A stretch of 58,206 nucleotides of DNA, from the NCBI GenBank assembly GCA_019414725.1, contig DXLM01000010.1, forward strand, positions 1 through 58,206, read 5' to 3'. This document shows, piece by piece, positions 42,956 through 52,063 of the stretch; position 1 is the first letter of the stretch, and each line of letters opens with the position of its first letter. The translations under genes were made by a program, and so were the position numbers. Below the pieces are notes generated by a model, which saw only the letters and a program-made list of their open reading frames with translations, did not search any database and was not told where the DNA came from. The DNA is from Bacteroides sp. Lineage in GTDB: Bacteria; Bacteroidota; Bacteroidia; Bacteroidales; Bacteroidaceae.

Positions 42956-44143
42956 ATGAAGAAAATATCATTTTGGATCGTAATCTTTATATGTATGGCA
43001 GATGCGGCTTTGGCAGTCACGCAAGAGGGTGGGCTGTTTTATTTGCCTGAAGATACGACAACGCAACACAAAGACAGCACAGTACAGAAAAGGACTTTTT
43101 TCAAAAAGTTTCTGGACTATTTTAATGATGCTAATAAAGATAAGAATCATAAGAAATTTGATTTCAGTATTATTGGCGGACCACATTACAGTACGGATAC
43201 CAAACTGGGGCTGGGACTGGTGGCGGCGGGGCTTTATCGTACCGATAGAAATGACATGCTTCTTCCTCCGTCCAATGTATCTTTATTCGGAGATGTTTCC
43301 ACTGTTGGCTTCTATATGTTGGGGATACGCGGAACTCATATCTTTCCGCAGGACAAATACCGGCTGGATTATACTCTTTATTTTTATTCCTTTCCTTCCA
43401 AGTTTTGGGGAATAGGGTACGATATGGGTAAGGTAGATGCCAATGAATCTGATTTAGATCGCTGGCAAGCACAAGTTAAAGCTAGTTTCCTGTTTCGGAT
43501 AGCGGATAATCTATATGTAGGTCCTATGGCATCTTATGATTATGTGCATGGTAAGAATATGGAACGCCCCGAACTACTGGAGGGGATGAATCTTACTACT
43601 GCTAATTATGGAGTGGGCCTTTCTTTGGCATATGATTCGCGCGATGTGTTGACCAATCCCCATAAGGGATATTATTTGAATATTACCCAGTGTTTCCGTC
43701 CTAAGTTTTTAGGAAACGATTATGCATTCAGTACTACGGATTTGCGTACCAGTTATTATCATCCTGTATGGAAAGGAGGATTGTTGGCAGGAGAATTACG
43801 CGGTACTTTTAATTTCGGTAATCCGTCATGGGCCATGATGGCGTTGTTGGGAAACTCGTATTCCATGCGTGGTTATTACGAAGGGCGCTATCGTGACAAG
43901 CATAAAATAGAGGGGCAGGTGGAACTGCGTCAGCATGTATGGAAACGTAATGGTGTTGTAGTTTGGATAGGGGCCGGAACTGTATTCAATAAGTTCAGTG
44001 CTTTGTGCATGGACAGAGTGTTGCCTAATTATGGAATAGGTTATCGTTGGGAGTTTAAAAAGAATGTAAATGTTCGTCTGGACTATGGATTTGGAAAAAA
44101 TGGACAGTCTGGTTTTATCTTTAATATAAATGAAGCATTTTAA
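42956..44143 (+). CDS. BamA/TamA-like outer-membrane beta-barrel protein
   Basis: 395 residues. A signal peptide (MKKISFWIVIFICMADAALA) is followed by a short acidic/basic linker and a barrel (about 65-395) with alternating aromatic strands and the surface-antigen motif LAYDSRDVLTNPHKGYYLNI near 226, typical of the Omp85 surface-antigen domain. RGYYEGRYRDKHKIEGQVELR near 305 resembles the VRGY-type loop 6 (here MRGYYEGRYRD). It lacks POTRA repeats, so it may be a lipid- or protein-handling barrel, not BamA itself. It overlaps the next gene by 14 nt. Confidence 0.85.
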   Translation: MKKISFWIVIFICMADAALAVTQEGGLFYLPEDTTTQHKDSTVQKRTFFKKFLDYFNDANKDKNHKKFDFSIIGGPHYSTDTKLGLGLVAAGLYRTDRNDMLLPPSNVSLFGDVSTVGFYMLGIRGTHIFPQDKYRLDYTLYFYSFPSKFWGIGYDMGKVDANESDLDRWQAQVKASFLFRIADNLYVGPMASYDYVHGKNMERPELLEGMNLTTANYGVGLSLAYDSRDVLTNPHKGYYLNITQCFRPKFLGNDYAFSTTDLRTSYYHPVWKGGLLAGELRGTFNFGNPSWAMMALLGNSYSMRGYYEGRYRDKHKIEGQVELRQHVWKRNGVVVWIGAGTVFNKFSALCMDRVLPNYGIGYRWEFKKNVNVRLDYGFGKNGQSGFIFNINEAF

Positions 44144-45836
44144 AGAATTTATTCAGTGGTGTTGTGAGCCACAACGGTTGTTCGTTCTGTTCATCGTTGT
44201 CTTGGCCATTCCCAATGTGGCATTGTTTTTTACAGAACAGCAAATGACACTTTGGGCACGTATTTGTAATGTCATTCTGCCGGTATCGGTTTATTGGTTG
44301 ATTATGACATTGGGGCGTAAACCTGGAAAGACTATTTGGATCTTATTTCCGTTTGTTTTCTTTGCGGCATTCCAACTGGTATTGCTATACCTGTTCGGGC
44401 GTTCTATCATTGCAGTAGATATGTTCCTGAATCTGACAACTACTAATTCCGGGGAGGCGCTGGAACTGTTGGATAATTTACTGCCGGCTGTAATTGGTGT
44501 TTTTGTTGTTTACATTCCTGCTTTGGTCTTGGGAGGTTTTTCATGGGCCCGGGGTAATCAGTTGGAATATTCTTTTATTCGTTCTCAACGTAAGTATGCC
44601 TTGGCAGGCATTGTTGCAGGAGCGTTATTGACCGTTATCTGCTATGCGACGCAACGTGATTATCAAGTAAAGATCGAAATGTATCCGGCTAATGTATGTT
44701 ATAATCTAGTATTGGCTGCAGAACGTGCGGGCGAAACAGCCGGATATGCGGAAACTTCAAGGGATTTTACTTTTAATGCCAGTGCCGCACATGATGAAAA
44801 CAGCCGGGAAGTTTATGTCTTGGTGATAGGGGAAACGGCCCGTGCCTGTAATTTCGGACTTTATGGTTATGAAAGGAATACTACTCCATTACTTGATAAA
44901 ATGGAGGGGGTGGTAACTTTCACGGATGTGCTTACCCAGTCTAATACTACTCATAAAAGTGTGCCTATGTTGCTTTCGGCAGCTTCGGCTGAGGATTATG
45001 ACTGTCTTTATAGACAGAAAGGAATCATTACCGCTTTCAAGGAAGCAGGATTTCATACTGCCTTTTTTTCGAACCAGCTTCCTAACCATTCTTTTATTGA
45101 TTTTTTGGGGATGGAGGCAGATGATTGGAAGTTTATCAAGAAAGATGCTCCGAAAGGAGCCAATATTTCGGATGACGAACTATTGTTTCTGGTAGAAAAG
45201 GAGCTAAAGGCAGGTCATCAAAAATTATTCATCGTGCTGCATGCCTATGGATCACATTTTAATTATAAAGAACGTTATCCCGAATCCATGTCTGTCTTTA
45301 AACCGGATAATCTGACAGACGCCAAATATGAGAATAAAGAGTATTTGATGAATGCATATGATAATACCATCCGTTATACAGATGGTTTCCTGGCTTCTTT
45401 GATCACTTTATTGCAGAAAACAAACTCTTTTTCGGCTATGCTTTATACTTCGGATCATGGAGAGGATATTTTTGATGATAATCGAAAATTATTTTTACAC
45501 GCATCCCCGGTCCCGTCTTATTATCAACTGCATGTGCCATTTTTAATTTGGTTGTCCAAAACATATAGAGAAAAGAATGTGGAAGTACATGAAGCTATAT
45601 TGCAGAACCGTGAAAAACCGGTGGCGGGAAATGCTTCCGTGTTTCATACCATGCTGAATTTGGCAGGGGTACAGACACCTTATAGGGCAGATAGCCTATC
45701 GGTAGCAAACAGACAATATCTCATTCGTCCGCGTTATTATCTTAATGACCATAATCTTCCTAAGTCATTGGATAAGATAGGATTAAAAAAGGAAGACATA
45801 GAACAGTTCAGACGGAATAATCTTGTTTTTCCTTGA
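44130..45836 (+). CDS. Phosphoethanolamine transferase (EptA/CptA-like, sulfatase superfamily)
   Basis: 568 residues. Five transmembrane helices in the first 180 residues (about 15-33, 45-60, 67-88, 118-140, 155-173) anchor a periplasmic catalytic domain. Metal and catalytic residues: Glu in VIGETARACNFGLYGYERNTTP (near 232), the nucleophile Thr in LTQSNTTHKSVPML (near 271), and the pair in YTSDHGEDIFD (near 443) with LHASP after it. Relatives add phosphoethanolamine to lipid A, and Bacteroides lipid A carries it. It lies in an operon with the barrel gene, overlapping it by 14 nt. Confidence 0.9.
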   Translation: MKHFKEFIQWCCEPQRLFVLFIVVLAIPNVALFFTEQQMTLWARICNVILPVSVYWLIMTLGRKPGKTIWILFPFVFFAAFQLVLLYLFGRSIIAVDMFLNLTTTNSGEALELLDNLLPAVIGVFVVYIPALVLGGFSWARGNQLEYSFIRSQRKYALAGIVAGALLTVICYATQRDYQVKIEMYPANVCYNLVLAAERAGETAGYAETSRDFTFNASAAHDENSREVYVLVIGETARACNFGLYGYERNTTPLLDKMEGVVTFTDVLTQSNTTHKSVPMLLSAASAEDYDCLYRQKGIITAFKEAGFHTAFFSNQLPNHSFIDFLGMEADDWKFIKKDAPKGANISDDELLFLVEKELKAGHQKLFIVLHAYGSHFNYKERYPESMSVFKPDNLTDAKYENKEYLMNAYDNTIRYTDGFLASLITLLQKTNSFSAMLYTSDHGEDIFDDNRKLFLHASPVPSYYQLHVPFLIWLSKTYREKNVEVHEAILQNREKPVAGNASVFHTMLNLAGVQTPYRADSLSVANRQYLIRPRYYLNDHNLPKSLDKIGLKKEDIEQFRRNNLVFP

Positions 45837-45949
45837 TGTGAAAAAGATTTAAAATGGTTGGAGAATTATAATAGAATTACGTATTAATGATTATTTTCGC
45901 ACAGCTTTGTTATTGTATTTATTACGAAAACTATTATAATTCTTTTATT

Positions 45950-47326
45950 ATGAAAAACAAGAAAAACAATTTCTATCTGATGGGAGTGGTGTTTATAGCC
46001 ATTCTCGGCGGTTTACTTTTCGGTTATGATACAGCTGTTATTTCGGGGGCGGAGCAGGCTCTGCAAAAACATTTGGGATTAGATGCTTTCTGGCATGGCG
46101 TGACTGCTTCCAGTGCATTGATAGGTTGCGTCATTGGCAGTGCTTTTTCCGGTTATTTTGCTTCGGGGCTAGGACGTCGTAATTCGTTGCGTCTGGCTGC
46201 TTTATTGTTCTTCCTGTCTGCTTTAGGCTCTTATTATCCCGAATTTTTATTTTTCTCTAAAGGAGATACTTCGTTTGCATTGATCCTTGCTTTTAACTTT
46301 TATCGTATCATCGGGGGAATCGGTGTAGGACTTGCCTCTGCTGTTTGTCCGATGTACATTGCCGAAATTGCCCCTTCCGAAATTCGTGGTAAATTGGTTT
46401 CCTGTAATCAGTTTGCTATTATTTTTGGCATGTTGGTAGTCTATTTTGTCAATTATATGATTAAAGATGGTATGCCGGATGAAGTGCTTGTTTCCGATGG
46501 TTGGAGATATATGTTTGGTTCAGAAGCGGTTCCGGCTGCATTATTTGGCATTTTATTGTTTTTGGTTCCTGAAACTCCGCGCTATTTGGCTATGACCCAT
46601 CAGGATGATAAAGCGTTTTCTGTACTTGAAAAAGTAAATGGAACAGATAAGGCTAAAACTATTTTGTCTGAAATAAAGGCTGTGACTTCCGAGAAAACGG
46701 AAAAACTGCTTACATACGGGCTGACAGTTATTGTAGTCGGCATCTTGCTTTCTGTATTTCAGCAAGCTATCGGCATTAATGCTGTGCTTTATTATGCACC
46801 GCGTATTTTTGAAAAAATCGGTGGCGGTGGCGATGGTATGATGCAGACTGTGGTAATGGGGGTAGTTAATATTCTCTTTACATTGATTGCCATCTTTACC
46901 GTAGAGAAGATGGGACGTAAACCCTTGTTGATTGTTGGTTCTATTGGCATGGCTGTAGGTGCATTCTGTGTTGCGTTTTGTGATGAGTTTCAGGTGGGAG
47001 GTATTCTTCCTGTTCTTTCCATCATAGTTTATGCTGCATTCTTTATGATGTCATGGGGACCTATCTGCTGGGTGTTGATTGCAGAGATATTTCCGAATAC
47101 TATCCGCGGCAAGGCAGTGGCTATTGCTGTAGCTTTCCAGTGGATATTCAATTATCTGGTTTCTTCCACTTTTCCTGCCATGTATGAATTCAGTCCGGTA
47201 TTTGCCTATGGGCTTTATGGCGTGATTTGTGTGCTTGCAGCTCTGTTTGTGTGGAAGATGGTTCCTGAAACAAAAGGAAAGACTTTGGAAGATATGACTC
47301 GTCTTTGGAAAGAAAGAGCAAGATAA
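45950..47326 (+). CDS. MFS sugar porter, XylE-like
   Basis: 458 residues from ATG 45950 (MKNKKNNFYLMGVVFIAILGGLLFGYDTAVISG); a longer frame to 45887 lacks support. Twelve helices with the sugar-porter signatures: GYDTAVISG in TM1, GLGRRNSLR in loop 2-3, RIIGGIGVGLASAVCPMYIAEIAPSEIRGKLVS, PETPRYL, QQAIGINAVLYYAPRIF in TM7 and PETKGKTLEDM at the end. It moves a pentose or hexose with a proton across the inner membrane. The xylose assignment is by similarity only; no xylose genes adjoin. Confidence 0.9.
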   Translation: MKNKKNNFYLMGVVFIAILGGLLFGYDTAVISGAEQALQKHLGLDAFWHGVTASSALIGCVIGSAFSGYFASGLGRRNSLRLAALLFFLSALGSYYPEFLFFSKGDTSFALILAFNFYRIIGGIGVGLASAVCPMYIAEIAPSEIRGKLVSCNQFAIIFGMLVVYFVNYMIKDGMPDEVLVSDGWRYMFGSEAVPAALFGILLFLVPETPRYLAMTHQDDKAFSVLEKVNGTDKAKTILSEIKAVTSEKTEKLLTYGLTVIVVGILLSVFQQAIGINAVLYYAPRIFEKIGGGGDGMMQTVVMGVVNILFTLIAIFTVEKMGRKPLLIVGSIGMAVGAFCVAFCDEFQVGGILPVLSIIVYAAFFMMSWGPICWVLIAEIFPNTIRGKAVAIAVAFQWIFNYLVSSTFPAMYEFSPVFAYGLYGVICVLAALFVWKMVPETKGKTLEDMTRLWKERAR

Positions 47327-47478
47327 GTTGGTGCGATGCCGGAAATGGTGTCTTTCATACCGGAGAATAGAAGCCATCCCTTTCAACTTAACAAATAGAA
47401 AGTTGGACGCGAAAATGCCCTCATGCCCTCACTTTGGCTCTAACTGGTTTATAATGAACTGCTTATTAGTGATGGTAG

Positions 47479-47519
47479 CATCTGTGTTAGTGAGGGCATT
47501 GCCCTCACTAACACAGATG
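47479..47519. repeat. 41-bp near-perfect palindrome
   Basis: A 19-bp arm (CATCTGTGTTAGTGAGGGC) and its exact complement are separated by only ATT; counting the closing A-T pair, the arms are 20 bp. Neither side has a U tract, so a site for a DNA-binding protein or a resolved mobile-element end is as likely as a terminator. Confidence 0.8.
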
Positions 47520-47761
47520 ATTGAAAATAAATTATTCTAACTTTATCATGTGATATAAAGTACCTTTTCTGCTGGCTTTTGGGTGAATGTTCAGTTTGCG
47601 TATAATGTGTCTGTGTTAATTTATCTTGTTGATTGACAGGCTTTTCACGCTTGTACTCTTGCAAATAATTGAAAATCTTCATGTGCGGTCAGCCTTTCTC
47701 CCTTCTTCTCTGTAGTGGCGGAATAGAAGTGACATTTAAACAACTGTTCCAAAGGCGAAAT

Positions 47762-47899
47762 TTACTCAAATTCGATGTTGTTTTGCCACAATACCTTCTC
47801 ATTTTCATCATTCAACCCATAACGTTCGTTCTTATAAAGCAGCTGCATGGCTTGTGCAGCGAGTTGGCGGTAGTCTATGTATGCATATTTCCCTGTCTC
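47762..47899 (-). pseudogene. C-terminal coding fragment, possibly of a VirE-like protein
   Basis: After a stop codon at 47900-47902 the minus strand is open for 45 codons and ends in TAA. It contains YAYIDYRQLAAQAMQLLYKN, then ERYGLNDENEKVLWQNNIEFE. Composition and patterning look like the end of a real protein; the block resembles the closing 'ERYWF..eE...N..F' segment of Bacteroidales VirE/DUF3987-type proteins. That match is from memory and uncertain. The upstream part of the gene is missing. Confidence 0.35.
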
Positions 47900-47949
47900 T
47901 TATCTGTTTTCTCCCTTTTATTTTCTCCCTTTTATATATTTGTAATTGC

Positions 47950-48037
47950 TTATTCACCACTGTGACTAAGTTTAATTACAGTAGTGGTTAAAGTTAACTA
48001 CAATAGTGATTAGACTTAATTACATTCGTGATTAACA
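47950..48037 (+). repeat. Four 22-bp tandem repeats (iteron-like)
   Basis: Contiguous units start at 47950 (degenerate), 47972, 47994 and 48016. The last three share TTAAyTACAnTnGTGrTTA plus 3 variable bases. The period of 22 nt, two turns of the helix, is not a multiple of three, so it is not a protein repeat. Direct repeats of this size are typical of iterons bound by replication initiators, or of operators. Confidence 0.75.
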
Positions 48038-48357
48038 GATATTGAACTTTTAATCGTCAAAGAAGAACAGTATGATACAAACTACGGCACCGTTATTTAT
48101 GCCGTTTGTGCAAGGAAGAAAAGCTGAAAAAACAGGGGGCTTACCAAATAACCGGTTTATAGGCTTGTGCATGTATATTATATTGTGAATGAGTGTCTTA
48201 AGAGATGAGAATGAGGTGTGAGGGTAATGACTTTACAATGAGTGGGTTATAGTTGGAAATGAGGGCATGAGTGGGAACAACTTATAGAGCATCATTATGA
48301 CATATTTAAGTATGCTCAGCATAGATGCCCCATACATTATCTTGCTGTAATGTATAG

Positions 48358-48404
48358 AAAAGAGCCGTATCATTACTCGGGAGTAGAGTTGATACGGCTC
48401 TTTT
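48358..48404. terminator. Bidirectional terminator-type hairpin
   Basis: AAAAGAGCCGTATCA (48358-48372) pairs with TGATACGGCTCTTTT (48390-48404), then TTAT. A smaller hairpin (ATACATTA/TAATGTAT, 48332-48355) stands just before it. No gene upstream on the plus strand explains it. Confidence 0.75.
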
Positions 48405-48414
48405 TATGGCTGAT

Positions 48415-48480
48415 AAAGGGTGTCAAAGTAGCCTCGGATGAAAAGTCCTTTTCCTCAAAGGTTGTGTTTTGACACCCTTT
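48415..48480 (-). terminator. Terminator of the tricorn-like gene
   Basis: AAAGGGTGTCAAA (48415-48427) and TTTGACACCCTTT (48468-48480) form 13 pairs around a 40-nt loop. It lies 24 nt after the stop of the protease gene. Confidence 0.65.
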
Positions 48481-48504
48481 TCTTTTTATCAGGATGGGAT
48501 TGTT

Positions 48505-51500
48505 TTATTTCTTTTCCCCTATTGTTTTCAGCATTTCTTGTACGGCTGCTTCCAACTGCTGGTCTTCACCTGCCAATGCCTTTTCTGGAGTATTATAAAC
48601 TTCAATGTCTGGAGAAAGTTGGTGATTTTCCGCATATTGTCCACGCATATCCATACAACCCACCTGAGGAATACCGAACACAATGCTCGGGTCGATCTGG
48701 TTTTCCCACCATACGGCAGTCATTGTGCCCGGAACCGGAGCACCAATCAGTTTGCCTATCTTTAATTCCTTGTAAACCCATGGGAAGCCATGTGCGTTAC
48801 TGTAATTGTCCTCGCATACCAATACGCAGGATGGCTTGAGCCATTTATTGAATGGGTCGCTGCCTATGTATTGTCCGCGTGGAACGAAACGCTGATATTC
48901 CTTGCCGCTTAATAAAGTGGCCAAGTCATCATGTAGCCATCCGCCTCCATTGTGGCGTGTGTCAACAATAATAGCTTCTTTGTTGCGGCAGCGTCCCAAT
49001 ACTTCACTATATACTTCGCGGAAACTTTGACTGTCCATGCCTTTTACGTGTACATAGCCGATGCGGCCTTCGGATAACTTATCGACTATATTGCGGCAAC
49101 GTTCTACCCAACGTTTGTACAGCAAGTTACTTTGTTCGCCCATGCTGATAGCTTTGATGGTGATATCAAAACGTTTGCCGGTAGCCGGATTATATATGGC
49201 CAGTAACACTTTTCTTCCGGCTTTGCCTTCCAGCAGCGGGAAGTAGTCTTGCCCTTTCACGATAGGTTTGCCGTCAATTTTCTCGATGATGCAACCGGGA
49301 GTAACATCCGTTTTTTTCACGGCAAATGGACCTTTTGCCAATATTTCTTTAATTTTTAACCCGTCACCATCATAAGTTTCGTCATAGAATACTCCTAGGG
49401 TCGCTGTGGATAGTATAGGGCCGTTTGAGTAGTAACGTGCTCCGGTGTGCGAACCGTTTAACTCACCCAGCATTTCACTCAGCATTTCCTGAAAATCATA
49501 ATTGTTATTGATGTATGGAAGAAAGCGTGCGTATGCTTCGTGATAGCCTTTCCAGTCTACTCCGTGCAGATCTTTTACATAGAATTTATCTTCTACTTGT
49601 TGCCATACATGATCGAAAATATATTCGCGTTCACCATAGGGTTGGTAGTCGAAGAAAGCTTCGAATTCTACAGGTTTGGTTTCACCACTGCTGACAGTGA
49701 CTTTCTTGATACCACCTTGGCTGCAAAGGAACAGATTCTCGCCTTTCTTATCAGGAAGCAGGGCTCCGCCACCGACTTTTTTCATGACGATTTTAGTCTT
49801 GTTTTCTTTAAGATCGTGTTCCCATAAATCATATCCGCTTTCGAAGGCTGCTTGATAATATAGTTTGTCACCCTTCGGAGTTAATACAGCATCTCCCAAT
49901 CGTGAAGAATTTACAGTCAGACGAATCACACGGTCACGGCTGTTTTCAAGGTCGAAAACCAGTGGTTTTACTTCCTTCTTGTCATCTTCTTTCTTGGAGT
50001 CTTTCTTTTTATCTTTTTTATGATCGGCCTTCTCCTTCTCTTCACTCTTCTCTTTGTCTTTCTTTTCCGAGTCTTCCAGCAAGGCAAGCTCTTCCTTGCT
50101 CATTCTGAAACGGTCGTATGCGTCCAGGTCGAAGAACATGATATAGATATCCGCTTCAGCACCCCAGCTTCCGTGACTGCGGAATCCTGCGCGGTCACTT
50201 TCCCAAATCATGGCTTTTCCATCCAATACCCATTTGGCATTGCCGTCACTGTATCCACTTTCGGTCAGATTATGAATTTCTCCGTTACCAGATGCGTTGA
50301 CCAGTGCAACATCCTTGTTATTCCATCCGCCAATACCTATGTAGTTGGTAAGAATCCATTTGCTGTCCGGACTCCATTGATACCATTGGTCGCCGTCACT
50401 ATAAGAATATTCGTACTTGCCGTCCATGACGGTGCGTACAGCTTTTGATTTCAGATTCAGAACACGGATGGTAGTACGGTTTTCAAGAAAGGCTACTTCT
50501 TTGCCGTCAGGACTGTATTGAGGTTGGAATGAAGTGATATCCGAATTGGTCAGTCTTTCCTCTTTGATATCGGTTGCGTAAGCGAACTGTTTTTCTTCCT
50601 TTTTAGCTAGACTGGTTTGATAAATCTGCCATAATCCGTTTCTTTCGGAAGCGTAAACAATACTTCTTCCGTCCGGAGAAAAGTGAATATCGCGTTCCTG
50701 TTGCGGAGTATTGGTGATTTGTTTGGTAGTGCTGTATTCTGTTGATGTGACATATACATCTCCGCGTAGTACAAAAGCAATTTCCTTTGCATCGGGCGAA
50801 AGGGATATCTCTGTTGCTCCGTTACGCTTGATCTGGCGGATGAGATCTTTGTCGTTCTTGTCGGTGACAATGGAAATCTGAACTTTTTGCGGAATGGCAC
50901 CTTCTTTTACCGTGTAGATTTCGCCATCATATCCATAGCATAATGTTCCATTGGAGGCAGCACTCAGGAAGCGTACCGGATGTTTGGTATGGTTGGTAAT
51001 TTGTTTGGATGTATTACCGTCAATATCACGTTTGAAAATATTAAATGAGCCTTTTTCCTCACTTAAATAATAGAATGATTTATCATCTGAAGCCCAAACG
51101 GGAGTGCGGTCCTCACCATTGAAAGCAGTTTGTTTGCGAAAGGTACGGTTTCCATTCAGAGAACACAGCCAAATATCGCGGGTAATGGATGAAGTGTGAT
51201 GTTTACGCCAAGGGTCTTCATATCCTTTTTTGTCATGGTAGAGTAAAGTATTGCCTGTATGATTGATACTGATATCTTCCATCGGCATGGAAGAGAAGAG
51301 GATGGGGCGTCCGCCTTCGGTATTGACTTCATATACTTGTTGGAATTGTCCGGAGGGGAATTGTGCGTCTTCTGCTGTTGGCATTATATTGGCTAGAAAC
51401 AGAATGTGTCCGGCATCTTTATAAGCCACCGGGGTTTCATTACCCGAATGGGTAGTTAATCTTTTGGGGATACCCCCTTCCTTGTTTACCTCAAAAATAT

Positions 51501-51765
51501 CCATACTTCCCATTCGGTCTGATGCGAAAGCAATTTTTTTTCCGTCAGGGCTCCAGATGGGTTTGGTGTCGTGGGCAGGGTTGGTTGTAATCTGACTGGC
51601 CCTGCCGCCTGTAGAAGGTACTGTGTAGATGTCACCTTTATAGGTGAATGCGATGGTGGTTCCATCCGGAGAAATGGCACAATAACGCATCCATAATGGA
51701 TTGTCCTGTGCATACGTGGAAATTGACAACAAAATTGCCGCCACACCTAGTAGCTGTCTTTTCAT
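48505..51765 (-). CDS. Tricorn-like S41 peptidase with beta-propellers and PDZ domain
   Basis: 1086 residues with a signal peptide (MKRQLLGVAAILLSISTYAQ). Two TolB/WD40-type propellers (about 25-560; repeated SPDGTTIAFTYKGDIY, SPDGKKIAFASDRMGSMDIFEV, SPDGRSIVYASERNGLWQIY) are followed by a highly charged Lys/Glu linker (about 570-605), a C1-like helical region, a PDZ domain (about 830-900) and the S41 core. Putative catalytic residues are the Ser-His of LNGSHTGARYYS (near 773) and the nucleophile Ser in EDNYSNAHGF (near 992). It degrades peptides in the periplasm. In archaea tricorn trims proteasome products. Confidence 0.92.
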   Translation of the reverse strand: MKRQLLGVAAILLSISTYAQDNPLWMRYCAISPDGTTIAFTYKGDIYTVPSTGGRASQITTNPAHDTKPIWSPDGKKIAFASDRMGSMDIFEVNKEGGIPKRLTTHSGNETPVAYKDAGHILFLANIMPTAEDAQFPSGQFQQVYEVNTEGGRPILFSSMPMEDISINHTGNTLLYHDKKGYEDPWRKHHTSSITRDIWLCSLNGNRTFRKQTAFNGEDRTPVWASDDKSFYYLSEEKGSFNIFKRDIDGNTSKQITNHTKHPVRFLSAASNGTLCYGYDGEIYTVKEGAIPQKVQISIVTDKNDKDLIRQIKRNGATEISLSPDAKEIAFVLRGDVYVTSTEYSTTKQITNTPQQERDIHFSPDGRSIVYASERNGLWQIYQTSLAKKEEKQFAYATDIKEERLTNSDITSFQPQYSPDGKEVAFLENRTTIRVLNLKSKAVRTVMDGKYEYSYSDGDQWYQWSPDSKWILTNYIGIGGWNNKDVALVNASGNGEIHNLTESGYSDGNAKWVLDGKAMIWESDRAGFRSHGSWGAEADIYIMFFDLDAYDRFRMSKEELALLEDSEKKDKEKSEEKEKADHKKDKKKDSKKEDDKKEVKPLVFDLENSRDRVIRLTVNSSRLGDAVLTPKGDKLYYQAAFESGYDLWEHDLKENKTKIVMKKVGGGALLPDKKGENLFLCSQGGIKKVTVSSGETKPVEFEAFFDYQPYGEREYIFDHVWQQVEDKFYVKDLHGVDWKGYHEAYARFLPYINNNYDFQEMLSEMLGELNGSHTGARYYSNGPILSTATLGVFYDETYDGDGLKIKEILAKGPFAVKKTDVTPGCIIEKIDGKPIVKGQDYFPLLEGKAGRKVLLAIYNPATGKRFDITIKAISMGEQSNLLYKRWVERCRNIVDKLSEGRIGYVHVKGMDSQSFREVYSEVLGRCRNKEAIIVDTRHNGGGWLHDDLATLLSGKEYQRFVPRGQYIGSDPFNKWLKPSCVLVCEDNYSNAHGFPWVYKELKIGKLIGAPVPGTMTAVWWENQIDPSIVFGIPQVGCMDMRGQYAENHQLSPDIEVYNTPEKALAGEDQQLEAAVQEMLKTIGEKK

Positions 51766-51794
51766 GTGGATAAAATGTTGTGGTTAATACTAAG

Positions 51795-52061
51795 TTATTT
51801 CTTTTTTTTCAGGAAATATCCTCTGATTCTTTGCATGATCTTGATACCGGTCCGTACTCCGTCATAAACGGCGATTCCTGTATTGATATGTTGCATAATG
51901 CCTTCTACGCCTCCTTTGTGTTCTACAGGCGCAAAAAGTTCATGTATGGTTTGTACCATTTCTTTTTTAGCTTGCTGTACTTCTTCCAACTTCTCAGCTT
52001 TTCGTTGTGCTATCACTTCCAAAGTGATGATGGGCGTTTCATTAGGAGTATTCTCTTTCAT
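51795..52061 (-). CDS. Small charged protein downstream of the DUF1469 gene
   Basis: 88 residues, not assigned. The N-terminal half is a charged helix (VIAQRKAEKLEEVQQAKKEMVQTIHELFAPVEH), the second half ends with a basic helix and a KKKK tail. No membrane segment is obvious. It begins 2 nt after the DUF1469 gene stop. The gene order YtxH - DUF1469 - this parallels yqjD-yqjE-yqjK of E. coli, in which the third gene also encodes a small charged protein, so it could be a functional counterpart. Confidence 0.55.
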   Translation of the reverse strand: MKENTPNETPIITLEVIAQRKAEKLEEVQQAKKEMVQTIHELFAPVEHKGGVEGIMQHINTGIAVYDGVRTGIKIMQRIRGYFLKKKK

Positions 52062-52063
52062 AA

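Larger units (their letters stand above)
47327..48504. other. Gene-poor stretch with repeats, palindromes and coding debris
   Basis: 1178 nt without a convincing intact gene. It contains a 41-bp palindrome, four 22-bp tandem repeats, a C-terminal coding fragment on the minus strand, repeated TGCCCTCA words (47416-47431 and on the opposite strand near 48264) and two terminator hairpins at its right end. A minus-strand reading from ATG 47682 (MKIFNYLQEYKREKPVNQQ) has a gene-like first half but ends in the palindrome. A short plus-strand reading at 48042-48128 (VKEEQYDTNYGTVIYAVCARKK) also looks protein-like. The stretch is best read as a decayed mobile or plasmid-like insertion. Confidence 0.5.

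Noticed and set aside
47449..47682. 77-codon minus-strand open frame starting MKIFNYLQEYKREK
   Set aside because: The second half runs through the palindrome, so it cannot be an intact gene; kept only as possible debris.
47669..47965. 98-codon plus-strand open frame
   Set aside because: It is complementary to the more protein-like minus-strand fragment and made of low-complexity hydrophobic codons.
47950..48037. CRISPR array
   Set aside because: The units are contiguous with no spacers and are only 22 nt long.
48438..48839. Plus-strand open frames at the end of the tricorn-like gene
   Set aside because: They lie opposite a well-supported peptidase coding region.
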